DNA of 64,000 bases from Delftia tsuruhatensis (GCF_903815225.1 NZ_LR813084.1:2026501-2090500), one strand, 5' to 3'; counted from the first letter of the stretch, positions 24,919 to 33,385 are shown. Program-made: numbers and translations. The notes: a model not told the origin generated them from the sequence alone.

Positions 24919-25426
24919 AAATATTAAAGATTATTTCCATATTGATCTTATTTAATTTGCCGTCTATTGCAGTGAGTGATGTTGCGTGTCTTAAGGAGGT
25001 ATTGGATTCCAAGAATTTTCCATCTGATGATAAATCGAGCATTGTTGCATGGAAGTGCTTGGACGGACTTGCGGAGAAGATAATAAATGGTGACTTGGGT
25101 GCAATTGATAGTGGTGTGGAGTTGTTGCGACATACCGATGCCGGATATACATCGGGTGTTAAAATATCACTAGGATTTGCTTTGGAAAAAGAGGCTAGGC
25201 ATGTGATGAAAAGGTTGAAAGGTAATGAATTGACATTAATCTATGTTTGCGGCTTAAATTCATTGAGCCGGAGATTGAATTTGTAAGAAAATACTATAAG
25301 ACAGTGAGATTTGAGATGGAAAAAATAAAAGATGAAGATTTAATTCGTGAAAAAACCATTTGCATTGAAAGTCTGGATGCATCTTACAAGATATTTTTTG
25401 CAAGTGAAAATAAATTTATCAATTGA
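24915..25426 (+). pseudogene. Putative Tlde1 immunity gene, frameshifted
   Basis: A very AT-rich gene, unlike its neighbours. It starts with a signal peptide (MKILKIISILILFNLPSIAVSDVACL), so the product would go to the periplasm, where a Tlde1-type toxin acts. The frame stops at 25286, but about 25244 another frame takes over (CLRLKFIEPEIEFVRKYYKTVRFEMEKIK...) and runs to TGA 25424-25426. A single indel near 25244 would restore a protein of about 170 residues. No database family was recognised; the immunity role is inferred from position, overlap with the effector and the signal peptide. With the toxin truncated, selection for it has probably been lost. Confidence 0.6.
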
Positions 25427-25629
25427 TATGGGCGATTGATTCTAATTATTCCCCTTGGCCGAAAAACAAGTCTGTCCGACCTTTGGAGAAGGGACAGCGG
25501 TCAGAGCATCGATATGCAGCAGCGGAACATGCTGAGCCAAGTGCAAAAGCAGATATTGGCTGGCCCCAGCGCCCCAGTGCGGCAATCACTGGCTGAATCG
25601 GCCTGGACGCTGATGCGCTGCGGGGAAAA
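25427..25629. other. Degenerate stretch before the Rhs remnant
   Basis: No intact gene. In one frame from about 25480 the reading EKGQRSEHRYAAAEHAEPSAK...PSAAITG reaches a stop and then joins the Rhs-like frame, so part of this may be eroded Rhs sequence. The GC content rises back to the genomic level here. Confidence 0.4.
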
Positions 25630-25916
25630 TTGCTGCCACCGGCCGCAGCCATCACGCACATCCACCTGTACCACTGCGACCACCTGGGCACGCCGCAGGC
25701 GCTGGTCGACCCGCTGGGGCAGGTGGACTGGCAGATAGAGCTGGACCCCTGGGGCAATACACGCAAGGAATACAACCGGCTGAACCTGCACCAGCCGATG
25801 CGCATGCAGGGGCAGCATCTGGATGAGGGGACGGGGCTGTTCTAAACCGGTATCGGTATTACGACCCGGGGCTGGGGAGGTATATAAGCACGGATCCGAT
25901 AGGTTTAACGGCATGA
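25630..25916 (+). pseudogene. Rhs-family core remnant
   Basis: A typical end of the Rhs/YD-repeat core: HLYHCDHLGTPQALVDPLGQVDWQ, LDPWGNTRKEYN and MRMQGQHLDEGTGLF. One base is then missing (TTCTAAACC where TTCTACAACC is expected). In the next frame the sequence goes on as NRYRYYDPGLGRYISTDPIGL, the conserved boundary after which a toxin tip would follow. Instead a stop comes at once. Neither the beginning of the gene nor a toxin or immunity gene is present. It fits the debris of a T6SS vgrG-rhs island. Confidence 0.85.
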
Positions 25917-26043
25917 TGGAAATCGCATCTGCCGTCGCAAGGCATGGCGCATCACACCGTCCACGGCTATGCTCACCACCTTTCCCATTGCGCAGCCGGT
26001 GCCCTCCGGCCCTCCAACGGCTCTTGCCTGTCCAGGATCTCCC

Positions 26044-26727
26044 ATGCACATCGAACCCGGCGTCGTCAGCCCCGAAAAAATCGCCCTCAGTTACGCCACC
26101 GCCGCAGCGGCTTTCGGCCTGACTGCCGCCCTGGCACGGCAAAGCCTGCGCGACAACGGCGGCTGGCCCGCGCTGCTGGCCCGCAGCGTCATCACCACCG
26201 CGCTGGTGTTCAGTTTCTTCGAGGTGTTTCCGCACGAGCCGGTCGGCGTGTCCGAAGTCCACCTGATCCTGGGATCGACCCTGCTGCTGATGTTCGGCGC
26301 GGGCGCCGCGGCCATTGGCCTGGCGTGCGGCCTGCTGGTCCAGGGTCTGTTCTTCGCCCCCTTCGACCTGCCGCAGTACGGCATGAACGTCACAACCTTG
26401 CTGGTTCCGCTGTATGCGGTGAACCAGCTGGCGCGCCGACTGATTCCCGCTGGCACGGCCTATGTGGACATCAGCTACAGGCAGGCCCTGGCCCTGTCCA
26501 CCACCTACCAGGGGGGCATCGTCCTGTGGGTCGCCTTCTGGGCCATCTACGGCCACGGCGCCAGCTCGGCGACCCTGGCCGAGGTGGCAAGCTTCGGTGC
26601 CGCCTACATGTGCGTCGTGCTGGTCGAGCCCCTGGTGGACCTGGCGGTGCTGTGGCTGGCCAAGCGCCTGGCGGCCTTCACCCGTGGTCCGCTTTTCAAT
26701 ACCCGACTGCACGCAGCCGCGCTCTGA
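26044..26727 (+). CDS. CbiM-like energy-coupling factor permease (orphan)
   Basis: A 227-residue membrane protein with the CbiM start MHIEPGVVSPEKIALSY and about six hydrophobic segments; the N-terminal Met-His forms part of the metal site in CbiM/NikM proteins. Such S-components carry Co2+ or Ni2+ and normally work with CbiN, CbiQ and CbiO. None of these is encoded nearby, so it must use subunits from elsewhere or work alone. ATG 26044 is fixed by the conserved N-terminus. No cobalamin riboswitch was recognised upstream. It is the only clearly intact gene between the Rhs and S41 remnants. Confidence 0.82.
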   Translation: MHIEPGVVSPEKIALSYATAAAAFGLTAALARQSLRDNGGWPALLARSVITTALVFSFFEVFPHEPVGVSEVHLILGSTLLLMFGAGAAAIGLACGLLVQGLFFAPFDLPQYGMNVTTLLVPLYAVNQLARRLIPAGTAYVDISYRQALALSTTYQGGIVLWVAFWAIYGHGASSATLAEVASFGAAYMCVVLVEPLVDLAVLWLAKRLAAFTRGPLFNTRLHAAAL

Positions 26728-26819
26728 CATTCCGCTTCACCGAGGGCCGTTCGCGGCCTGCCAGGAAGAATGAACCTGCTTGATGTGAAAGTTCGGCGCC
26801 GTCCGTCTGGGAGTTTCAG

Positions 26820-27182
26820 GTGCTTGACAAGAAAACTCATACAGCGTCCGGCGCCGGAGCGCTGGCGCAGGCACTGCGCGAGAGCCGCGATGCCCGGGTG
26901 TTTGGCCGGGCCACCTTCGGGATGGCAGAGGCGGACACGATCTTGCCCCTGCGGTCTGGCGCTGTGATTCGCATGGCGGCCGGTCGACTCGAATCCCCGA
27001 ATGGCTTTTCATGGGCATCCAAGGGGGTCGGCCGGACGTGCTTCTACCCGGGAACGACTTGACCTACTGGACCGTTCGTTGAGTTGCCAGATGACAAGGA
27101 ATTGGCTGCGGTGTTGATGGCTATCGGTGAACGCAGCGGCAATGATTCCAGCGCCCGGCACCGGGCAGCTGGCTCCAGGTGA
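26820..27182 (+). pseudogene. S41-type peptidase C-terminal remnant
   Basis: Pieces of one protein in three frames. TASGAGALAQALRESRDARVFGRATFG and AGRLESPNGFSW match the end of the S41 (C-terminal processing-type) peptidase domain. A frameshift near 27030 leads to RPDVLLPGNDLTYWT, and another near 27074 to FVELPDDKELAAVLMAIGER, ending at TGA 27180-27182. The N-terminal part with the catalytic serine is absent. It is a decayed fragment; parent family confidence is moderate. Confidence 0.6.
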
Positions 27183-27415
27183 TGGCGCAGTCCCGCCAGA
27201 AACGGATGCTCGGGCAAGCCACGCAGTTCAAGGGTCGGGCCATCGCCACCGGGGAATTCGAGGATCTCTGGCATGCATACGCGTGACGGGTGAAGGACCC
27301 CGATGCCCAAGACAGAAAAGCGATGGTGATTGAATGCAGCGGCCTTCTGCCAGGTCCCGGCCGCATAGGTGGTATCCGCCTGCGCGGCCGTGGCCGTTCC
27401 GCGATTTCCTCGCGG
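27183..27415. other. Gap after the S41 remnant
   Basis: No convincing gene. One 34-residue reading from ATG 27182 (MAQSRQKRMLGQATQFKG...EDLWHAYA) overlaps the previous stop by one base and is somewhat protein-like, but it has no ribosome-binding site and no recognised relatives. It could be another relic. Confidence 0.3.
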
Positions 27416-28132
27416 TCAAGGCTTCAGTGCGAAGTCCACCGCCGCCTGCGCATGCAAAGCGGTGGTGTCCAGCACAGGCACGGGGCAATGCTGCTGCTGC
27501 ACCAGCAGGCTGATTTCCGTGCAGCCCAGTACCATGGCCTGCGCACCCCGCTCGGCCAGCTGTGCCATGACGCGCTGATAGATACGCCGCGACGCATCAT
27601 GTATCCGGCCTGTGCACAGCTCGTCGTAGATGATGCGGTGCACTTCGGCGCGGTCTGCCTCATCCGGCACCAGAACCTCCAGCCCTTGTTGGTGCAGCCG
27701 TTCGCGCATGAAGGGTTCTTCCATGGTGAAGCGGGTGCCCAGCAGCCCCAGCTTGCGATGGCCGCCGGTCCTGGCCGCCGCGGCCACCGGATCGGCAATG
27801 TGCATGAAAGGTATCCGTACTGCCGCCGCGATGCGGTCGGCAAGCTTGTGCATGGTGTTGGTACACAGCAGCACCACATCCGCACCGCCATCCTGCAGCC
27901 GGCGCGCGGCATCCTCCAGCAAGGCGGCCGCGTCATCCCAGCGGCCTTCCTGCTGGGCCAGCTCGATCGGGCCGAAGTCCACGCTGTACATCAGCAGTCT
28001 TGCGGAGCGCAGCGGGCCCAGCCTGTCGCGCACGCCCTGATTGATGAGCCGGTAGTACTCGGCGCTGGACTCCCAGCTCATGCCTGCGATGAGGCCGATG
28101 ACGCGTTGAATTTCCGTGTGGTTCGAGTTCAT
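27416..28132 (-). CDS. Aspartate/glutamate racemase-family protein
   Basis: A 238-residue protein of the Asp/Glu racemase fold, YgeA-like. It has the two cysteine motifs expected for a two-base mechanism: LLCTNTMHK (first Cys) and MVLGCTEISLL (second Cys). The N-terminal GLIAGMSWESSAEYYRLINQ is typical of the amino-acid racemase branch. ATG 28132 gives this family start; the upstream extension is not conserved. It is divergent from an AraC-type regulator with a 74-base gap, so that regulator is the likely controller. The substrate may be a D/L amino acid but cannot be read from sequence. Confidence 0.9.
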   Translation of the reverse strand: MNSNHTEIQRVIGLIAGMSWESSAEYYRLINQGVRDRLGPLRSARLLMYSVDFGPIELAQQEGRWDDAAALLEDAARRLQDGGADVVLLCTNTMHKLADRIAAAVRIPFMHIADPVAAAARTGGHRKLGLLGTRFTMEEPFMRERLHQQGLEVLVPDEADRAEVHRIIYDELCTGRIHDASRRIYQRVMAQLAERGAQAMVLGCTEISLLVQQQHCPVPVLDTTALHAQAAVDFALKP

Positions 28133-28170
28133 GCTTGCAGTGTGAGCAGGGCCCGGCTTCTCGTCTATCA

Positions 28171-28180
28171 TGAAATTTCA
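28171..28180. promoter_or_regulatory. Palindrome between the racemase and AraC genes
   Basis: TGAAATTTCA is a perfect 10-bp palindrome in the 74-base divergent gap. It is a candidate operator for the AraC-type regulator or part of the racemase promoter. The evidence is positional only. Confidence 0.35.
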
Positions 28181-28206
28181 CTTGGGACACGCAACGCACC
28201 ACCGTG

Positions 28207-29034
28207 ATGAAAGACCACAAGCTGCCGGGGTTCGAGGTGCATCTGCTGGGCCGCACGGCCTACAGCAGCCATGACCCGACCCGTCTTCATTCGCTGGGCA
28301 TCGCGCTGGAGCGCCAGCAGGGCGTGCATGCCATCGCCAGCGACCGCCGCGTCGACTTCGATACCTGGCCCGGGACGGTGGCGCGCACACCCCCCGGCGT
28401 CGATGTGTTTTCCGAATCGGCCACGGGCGGCGAATATCTGGTGGTTCGCTGTACCCAGGCGCACTGGGAAGAATGGTTCGACGACGCAGCCAGCGCCTTC
28501 GAAGGCCGGCGTGTCGCCGCCCCTGGCCAGCGCCGCGCCCTGCTGCTTGCCCACCAGTTGCGGCGGCTGCTGCTTTGCACCGAGACGGATGCCCTGGCCA
28601 TCGAGCAGGCCGCACTGGATTTCATGGGCCAGCAAGGCCCCATGCCCATCCCTCGCATCGAGGCATTGCGCCCGATGTACCTCCCCGTTCTGGAGCGCAT
28701 GGCCGCCGAGCTGGACCAGCCCCTGGGCATCGCACCGCTGGCCCGGATGATCCACCGGGCGCCGCTGCGTTTCCTGCGTGAATTCTCCCAGCTGCTTGGC
28801 ATGACGCCACATGCCTATCTCGTGCAGGCACGGGTACAGGCCGCCCGCGCCATGATGCGCGCGGATGACCGTTCGCTGGCCTGCATCGCGCACGACTGCG
28901 GCTTCAGCCACCAATCCCATATGGGGGCTGCGTTTCGCAAGCATCTGGGGTTGACGCCCGGCCAGTACCAGGCCCGCATCCGCCGCGCGGGCAAGGCCGT
29001 CAGCCTGCATTTCGCCCGGCCGCTGCCATCGTGA
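28207..29034 (+). CDS. AraC-family transcriptional regulator
   Basis: About 275 residues. The C-terminal 100 hold the two AraC helix-turn-helices: PLGIAPLARMIHRAPLRFLREFSQLLGMTPHAYLVQARVQAARAMM and SLACIAHDCGFSHQSHMGAAFRKHLGLTPGQYQ. The N-terminal half is a ligand-sensing domain without a recognised family. A GTG at 28204 directly precedes the ATG at 28207; either may be used. It is divergent from the racemase-family gene and probably regulates it and itself. The effector is unknown. Confidence 0.9.
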   Translation: MKDHKLPGFEVHLLGRTAYSSHDPTRLHSLGIALERQQGVHAIASDRRVDFDTWPGTVARTPPGVDVFSESATGGEYLVVRCTQAHWEEWFDDAASAFEGRRVAAPGQRRALLLAHQLRRLLLCTETDALAIEQAALDFMGQQGPMPIPRIEALRPMYLPVLERMAAELDQPLGIAPLARMIHRAPLRFLREFSQLLGMTPHAYLVQARVQAARAMMRADDRSLACIAHDCGFSHQSHMGAAFRKHLGLTPGQYQARIRRAGKAVSLHFARPLPS

Positions 29035-29127
29035 CCAGGCGCCGCGCGGCGCAGTTGGGGGGCCCTTGGCGCCGTGCGGCCGGCGAAAGCACCTGCGTTC
29101 CAGGTGCTCCCGGCGGCGTGCAAGGCC

Positions 29128-29748
29128 TCAGCCCTGCAGGGCACCCCTGACGGCCGCGCGCTCTGCCATCCTCTTGGAGTGCGCATGCACCTTGGGGAAG
29201 CCGGCGATGTCCACGCCGTCGCCTTCCAGCCAGCCGGCGATGGTGAACAGGTAGGCATCGGCCACGGAGTAGTCGGCGCCCAGCACCCAGGGGCCGTCGC
29301 CCAGGTAGTGGCGCTCGATCACACCGAAGCATTCGGCCATGTTGGCTGCCACCTTGCGCTGCATCGCGGCGATGGCCTGTTCATCGTCGGCCCAGCGCCC
29401 GGCACGGCGGCCGTGGGCGTGTGCGACATGGACGGTGGAGGACAGGTAGCCGTGGAATTCCTGCATGTGCGCGAAGGCGTACGCATCGTCCAGCGGCGCG
29501 AGCCGGGCTTCGGGGAAGCGGCGCGCGATGTAGGCCAGCAGGGCCGGGGTCTCGCTGATCACGCCGCGTTCGGTGACCAGCGCGGGAACACGGCCCTTGG
29601 GGTTGATGGCCAGGTACTCGGGGCTGCGCTGCTCGCCCTTGCCGAAGTCGAGCTTGACGACTTCATGGGGGGCATTCGCTTCGATCAGTGCAATGCGGGT
29701 GGCCAGGGCGCAGGTGCCGGGAGCGTAGTAGAGCTTGAGGAGGGTCAT
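29128..29748 (-). CDS. Glutathione S-transferase (beta-like)
   Basis: A 206-residue GST. The thioredoxin-like N-terminal domain begins LKLYYAPGTCALATRIAL, the layout of beta-class enzymes in which the Cys of PGTC is catalytic. The cis-Pro region is KGRVPALV and the SNAIL/ETxA-type motif is ISETPALLAYIARRF. The C-terminal helical domain ends with DYSVADAYLFTIAGWL. ATG 29748 gives the usual start; an in-frame ATG seven codons upstream is less likely. It is a stand-alone gene that conjugates glutathione to electrophiles; the substrate is unknown. Confidence 0.92.
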   Translation of the reverse strand: MTLLKLYYAPGTCALATRIALIEANAPHEVVKLDFGKGEQRSPEYLAINPKGRVPALVTERGVISETPALLAYIARRFPEARLAPLDDAYAFAHMQEFHGYLSSTVHVAHAHGRRAGRWADDEQAIAAMQRKVAANMAECFGVIERHYLGDGPWVLGADYSVADAYLFTIAGWLEGDGVDIAGFPKVHAHSKRMAERAAVRGALQG

Positions 29749-30077
29749 GGAAGGCAGGAGGGAATGCATGCGGTTTCTGTGGTCGGCGCCGTTCGCCGGA
29801 CCGGCCCCAACTTAGTGCGGATACGGCCCGCGCGCAAGCAGTGCTTTTGCGTTTTCTTTCATTTCGGGGCAGGGCATGGCGGGTCCCTCCCGGCGGGGCC
29901 GGGTGTCTCCAACCCGAGGCAGAAGGGGCCGAGGCCATCGGCGTTGCATCCAACCAACGCGAGCCGGCCATGCGGTCGCGCGCACCTTCCGGTTTGAGCT
30001 AGGACAAGACCGCCTGCGCCCGCCCCTGCTGCAATACAGCTACGGGATTTGCCCCGGGTACTCCAAGACTCTCCATC
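29749..30077. other. Divergent gap between the GST and ompW genes
   Basis: About 330 bases without a supported gene. It must hold the promoters for both genes. A short T-rich stretch lies near 29850-29870 and a GC-rich inverted repeat (CCCGGCGGGGCCGGG) near 29890. No consensus promoter, terminator or RNA gene was recognised. Confidence 0.4.
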
Positions 30078-30692
30078 ATGAAAAGAACTCTGCTGGCGGT
30101 TGCCGCCGTTTGTGCCCTGTCTTCCGGCGCTGCCTTCGCGCAGCAGGCCGAAGGTCCGTGGATGGTGCGTGTGCGCGCCGTGCATCTGGACAGCGCCAAC
30201 AAGGACAGCACGGGGCTGGGCCTGTCGATCAACGACAAGTGGATGCCCGAACTGGACGTGTCCTACTTCTTCACGCCCAACATCGCTGCCGAGCTGGTGC
30301 TGACCTACCCGCAAAAGCATGACCTGCGTGCCAACGGCCTGGGCCAGATCGGCAGCCTCAAGCACCTGCCGCCCACGCTGCTGGCGCAATACCACTTCAC
30401 CAATTTCGGCGCATTCAAGCCCTATGTGGGCGCCGGTATCAACTTCACGCGCTTTTCCAGCGTGAACTTCGATCCCGCCGTGCAGGCCGCGCTGAACCCC
30501 TCGATCAAGAAGAACAGCTTCGGTGGCGCGCTGCAGATCGGCTTCGACTATGCGCTGGACAAGAACTGGTCGCTGAATTTCGACGTCAAGAAAGTCTTCA
30601 TCGAAACGGACGTGCGCGCTGGCGGCACCAAGGTGGGCACCTTCAAGGTGAACCCGGTGCTGGTCGGCGTTGGACTGGGCTATCGCTTCTGA
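30078..30692 (+). CDS. ompW: OmpW-family outer membrane protein
   Basis: A 204-residue outer-membrane beta-barrel. It has a clear signal peptide (MKRTLLAVAAVCALSSGAAFA, cleaved before QQ) and alternating hydrophobic strands with OmpW marks: WMVRVRAVHLD, PELDVSYFFTPNIAAELVLTYPQKHD, LPPTLLAQYHF, KPYVGAGINFTRF and the terminal GVGLGYRF with C-terminal Phe. It forms an eight-stranded barrel for small hydrophobic molecules. The gene stands alone and ends at a good terminator. Confidence 0.95.
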   Translation: MKRTLLAVAAVCALSSGAAFAQQAEGPWMVRVRAVHLDSANKDSTGLGLSINDKWMPELDVSYFFTPNIAAELVLTYPQKHDLRANGLGQIGSLKHLPPTLLAQYHFTNFGAFKPYVGAGINFTRFSSVNFDPAVQAALNPSIKKNSFGGALQIGFDYALDKNWSLNFDVKKVFIETDVRAGGTKVGTFKVNPVLVGVGLGYRF

Positions 30693-30763
30693 TCTCCGGA
30701 TCATGAGCGAGGCACGCGCTGTTTCATCCGACAGCGCGTAGTGAGGCAAGGATGGGTACTTGG

Positions 30764-30798
30764 TCCGATATGCCGTTCGCGGCATATCGGATTTTTTT
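30764..30798 (+). terminator. Rho-independent terminator of ompW
   Basis: A perfect 12-bp stem (30764-30775 with 30780-30791) closes a TTCG loop and is followed by seven T residues. It lies 72 bases after the ompW stop. Confidence 0.92.
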
Positions 30799-30964
30799 CG
30801 TCCAGCCGGTCCCGGTAAGGATGCTGCGCCGCAGCACCCTGTGGGTCACGAAAAAATCATGCCTGGGGGAATCTGTCCTACCCGCATGGCGGGGGTGGGC
30901 GCCTAGGCTGGGGCCTTGCCCGTGAGTGCGCTGCGGCGTATCCATGGGCTCCATCATGGCTGTC

Positions 30965-30998
30965 CGCCCCTTGGCGGGCCGTGGCCCGCCAGGGGGCG
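30965..30998 (+). promoter_or_regulatory. Large hairpin in the egtD leader
   Basis: GGCGGGCC (30973-30980) pairs with GGCCCGCC (30983-30990), extended by CGCCCC with GGGGCG outside a small bulge. It sits 50 bases upstream of the egtD start, in the 250-base leader after the ompW terminator. It could control translation or be a terminator without a T tract. No known riboswitch was recognised. Confidence 0.4.
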
Positions 30999-31047
30999 CG
31001 GCTTGCGAGGACACGCGGCGGGCGGCGCACCCCAGCGAGGCCCCACC

Positions 31048-32109
31048 ATGCTATCTGCCCACGAAGCGTCCGCGCTTTCTCCTGCGTCTTCCCTGCATTC
31101 CCGCCGCGTGCCCCTGCCCCTGCCGGCAGCGCCCTGTCCCGAGGCGGCCGAGGGCCGCAGCCGCAAGGCCGGCGCGGGGATGCCGGCCCTGGCTCTGCGC
31201 ACGGCCCGCGCCGAGCTGCAACGCGGGCTGATGCAGCCCCAGGCCGAAGTCTCGCCCAAGTACCTCTATGATGCCCGCGGCTGCGAGCTGTTCGAGCAGA
31301 TCACGCGCCTGCCCGAGTACTACCCTACGCGCACCGAGGCCGCGATTCTCGAAGGCTCGGGGCCTGCCATGACCGAGGCGCTGCATGGCACCGAGGTGCT
31401 GATCGAGCTGGGCGCCGGAAATTGCGAGAAGGTCCGCGGCCTGTGCCGCAGCCTGCGGCCACGGCACTTCGTGGGGGTGGACATTGCCGGCGCCTTCCTG
31501 CGGCAGTCCGTGCGCCGGCTGGCCGAGGATTTCCCCGGGCTCCGGGCCCATGCCGTCACCGCCGACATCACCGAGCCGTTGGCCCTGCCGCCTCACATTC
31601 CGCAGACCGGCCGGCTGCTGTTCTATCCGGGCTCGTCCATCGGCAACTTCGACCCGCCGCAGGCACGGCGCATGCTGGGCCAGATGCGCGCCCTGCTGCA
31701 GGACGACGGCGGGCTGCTCATCGGCATAGACCTGCCCAAGCCCACGCAGTGGCTGGAGCCGGCCTACGACGACGCTCAGGGCGTGACGGCGCGCTTCAAC
31801 CTCAATGTGCTCAGCCACGTCAACAGCCTGCTGGGCAGCGATTTCGACGAGGCCGACTGGGAGCATGTGGCTTTCTTCAATGCGCAGCATTCACGCATCG
31901 AGATGCACCTGCGCGCGCGCCGCTCGCTGATCGTGGGCTGGCCCCAGGGGCTGCGGCATTTTTCGGCCGGCGAAACCATCCACACGGAGAACAGCTACAA
32001 ATACCCGCTGCCCGAATTCCTGGGCATGCTGGCTGGCGCGGGCTTCGGGCCCTGCCAGGTCTGGAGCGACGAGCGGCAGTGGTTCGCGGTGATCCATGCC
32101 CATGCGTGA
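31048..32109 (+). CDS. egtD: L-histidine N-alpha-methyltransferase EgtD
   Basis: Converts histidine with three SAM to hercynine, the first step of ergothioneine synthesis. The 353-residue protein has the EgtD entry YLYDARGCELFEQITRLPEYYPTRTE, the SAM-binding motif ELGAGNCEK, then FYPGSSIGNFDP and the C-terminal HTENSYKY. ATG 31048 is chosen because family similarity begins shortly after it; the first 55 residues are low-complexity. The stop lies 14 bases inside egtB, so the two are one operon. Confidence 0.95.
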   Translation: MLSAHEASALSPASSLHSRRVPLPLPAAPCPEAAEGRSRKAGAGMPALALRTARAELQRGLMQPQAEVSPKYLYDARGCELFEQITRLPEYYPTRTEAAILEGSGPAMTEALHGTEVLIELGAGNCEKVRGLCRSLRPRHFVGVDIAGAFLRQSVRRLAEDFPGLRAHAVTADITEPLALPPHIPQTGRLLFYPGSSIGNFDPPQARRMLGQMRALLQDDGGLLIGIDLPKPTQWLEPAYDDAQGVTARFNLNVLSHVNSLLGSDFDEADWEHVAFFNAQHSRIEMHLRARRSLIVGWPQGLRHFSAGETIHTENSYKYPLPEFLGMLAGAGFGPCQVWSDERQWFAVIHAHA

Positions 32110-33385
32110 GATGTCCGCCGCCCTGCGCTGGGTGCAGCGCTACGAGTCCGTGCGCCAGTCCTCCGTGCTGCTGGCGGCACCGCTGTCGGCCGAGGATGCC
32201 TGCGTGCAATCCATGCCCGATGCGAGCCCCGCCAAATGGCACCTGGCCCATACGACCTGGTTTTTCGAGACTTTCGTGCTGGCCCGGCATGCCCCGCACG
32301 ATCCCGACTTCGATCCCGACTTCCGCGTCCTGTTCAACTCCTACTACCAGCAGGTGGGCGCCCGCCATCCGCGCGCGCAACGCGGGCTGCTGACGCGGCC
32401 CTTGCTGGCGCGCGTGCTGGCCTACCGGGACGCCGTGGACCGGCGCATGCTGTGCATGCTCGAGTCCTGGGGCGCGCAGCCGCCGGCCCGCCTGACCGCA
32501 CTGCTGGAGCTGGGCCTGCAGCATGAGCAGCAGCACCAGGAGCTTTTGCTGACCGACATCAAGCACCTGCTGTCCTGCCATCCGCTGTGGCCCGCCTACC
32601 GCGCTTCCGACGGGGACGACGAGTCCGGGCCGGCGCCGCAGCAGGACATGCCGCCCGCGATCGAGTGGCGCATGGTGCCGCGCGGCATGCATGCCGTGGG
32701 CCACGCGGGCCGGGGCTTTGCCTTCGACAACGAGCTGCCGCGCCATGAGGTGTTCCTGCCAGGCTGCGAGATCGCCAGCCGGCCCGTGGCCAATGCCGAG
32801 TTCCTGCGCTTCGTGGAGGAGGGCGGCTACGCCCAGCCGCAGTGGTGGCTGGCCGAGGGCTGGGACTGGCGCTGTGCGCAGCAATTGGAACATCCCTGGT
32901 ACTGGCGCCGGGACGGGGTGGGGGGCTGGCAGGAATTCAGCCTGCATGGCGCGCTGGCGCTCGATGGCCGTCGGCCCGTGGCCCATGTGTCCTACTTCGA
33001 GGCCGATGCCTACGCGCGCTGGGCCGGCGCGCGGCTGCCCACCGAGGCGGAGTGGGAGACCGCCTTCGCGCAGCCGATGGCGCAGCGGCCTGCGGGCGAG
33101 GGGCCGCCGGGACCCGTGCATCCGCGTGCCATGCAGGCGGGCTGTGCGTCGCTGGGCGAGGTCTGGGAGTGGACGCAGTCCTCCTATGCACCGTATCCCG
33201 GCTTTCGCGTGGCCGAGGGCGCGGTGGGCGAATACAACGGCAAGTTCATGGTCAACCAGTACGTGCTGCGCGGTGGTTCCTGCCTGACGCCGCCGGGCCA
33301 TGCGCGCGCCAGCTACCGAAATTTCTTTCCCACGCAGGCGCGCTGGCAGATGACAGGCCTGCGGCTGGCCAGGGATTGCGGCTGA
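32096..33385 (+). CDS. egtB: Ergothioneine biosynthesis sulfoxide synthase EgtB
   Basis: A non-heme iron enzyme that joins hercynine to a thiol (cysteine or gamma-glutamylcysteine) with oxygen. The N-terminal DinB-like domain carries the iron histidines: WHLAHTTWFFE and the HEQQHQELLL pair. The C-terminal FGE-sulfatase domain shows VSYFEADAYARWAGARLPTEAEWE, EWTQSSY and VLRGGSC...RNFFP. There are 429 residues from ATG 32096; ATGs at 32102 and 32111 are alternatives. It overlaps egtD. No egtC or egtE gene follows, so the lyase step must be encoded elsewhere. Confidence 0.95.
   Translation: MPMREMSAALRWVQRYESVRQSSVLLAAPLSAEDACVQSMPDASPAKWHLAHTTWFFETFVLARHAPHDPDFDPDFRVLFNSYYQQVGARHPRAQRGLLTRPLLARVLAYRDAVDRRMLCMLESWGAQPPARLTALLELGLQHEQQHQELLLTDIKHLLSCHPLWPAYRASDGDDESGPAPQQDMPPAIEWRMVPRGMHAVGHAGRGFAFDNELPRHEVFLPGCEIASRPVANAEFLRFVEEGGYAQPQWWLAEGWDWRCAQQLEHPWYWRRDGVGGWQEFSLHGALALDGRRPVAHVSYFEADAYARWAGARLPTEAEWETAFAQPMAQRPAGEGPPGPVHPRAMQAGCASLGEVWEWTQSSYAPYPGFRVAEGAVGEYNGKFMVNQYVLRGGSCLTPPGHARASYRNFFPTQARWQMTGLRLARDCG

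Noticed and set aside
25917..26043. Possible cobalamin or metal riboswitch before the CbiM-like gene
   Set aside because: The 127-base gap shows no B12-box-like sequence, and part of it is residual Rhs debris.
27182..27286. 34-codon open frame after the S41 remnant
   Set aside because: It has no ribosome-binding site, no known relatives and lies in degenerate DNA; it is mentioned only within the gap entry.
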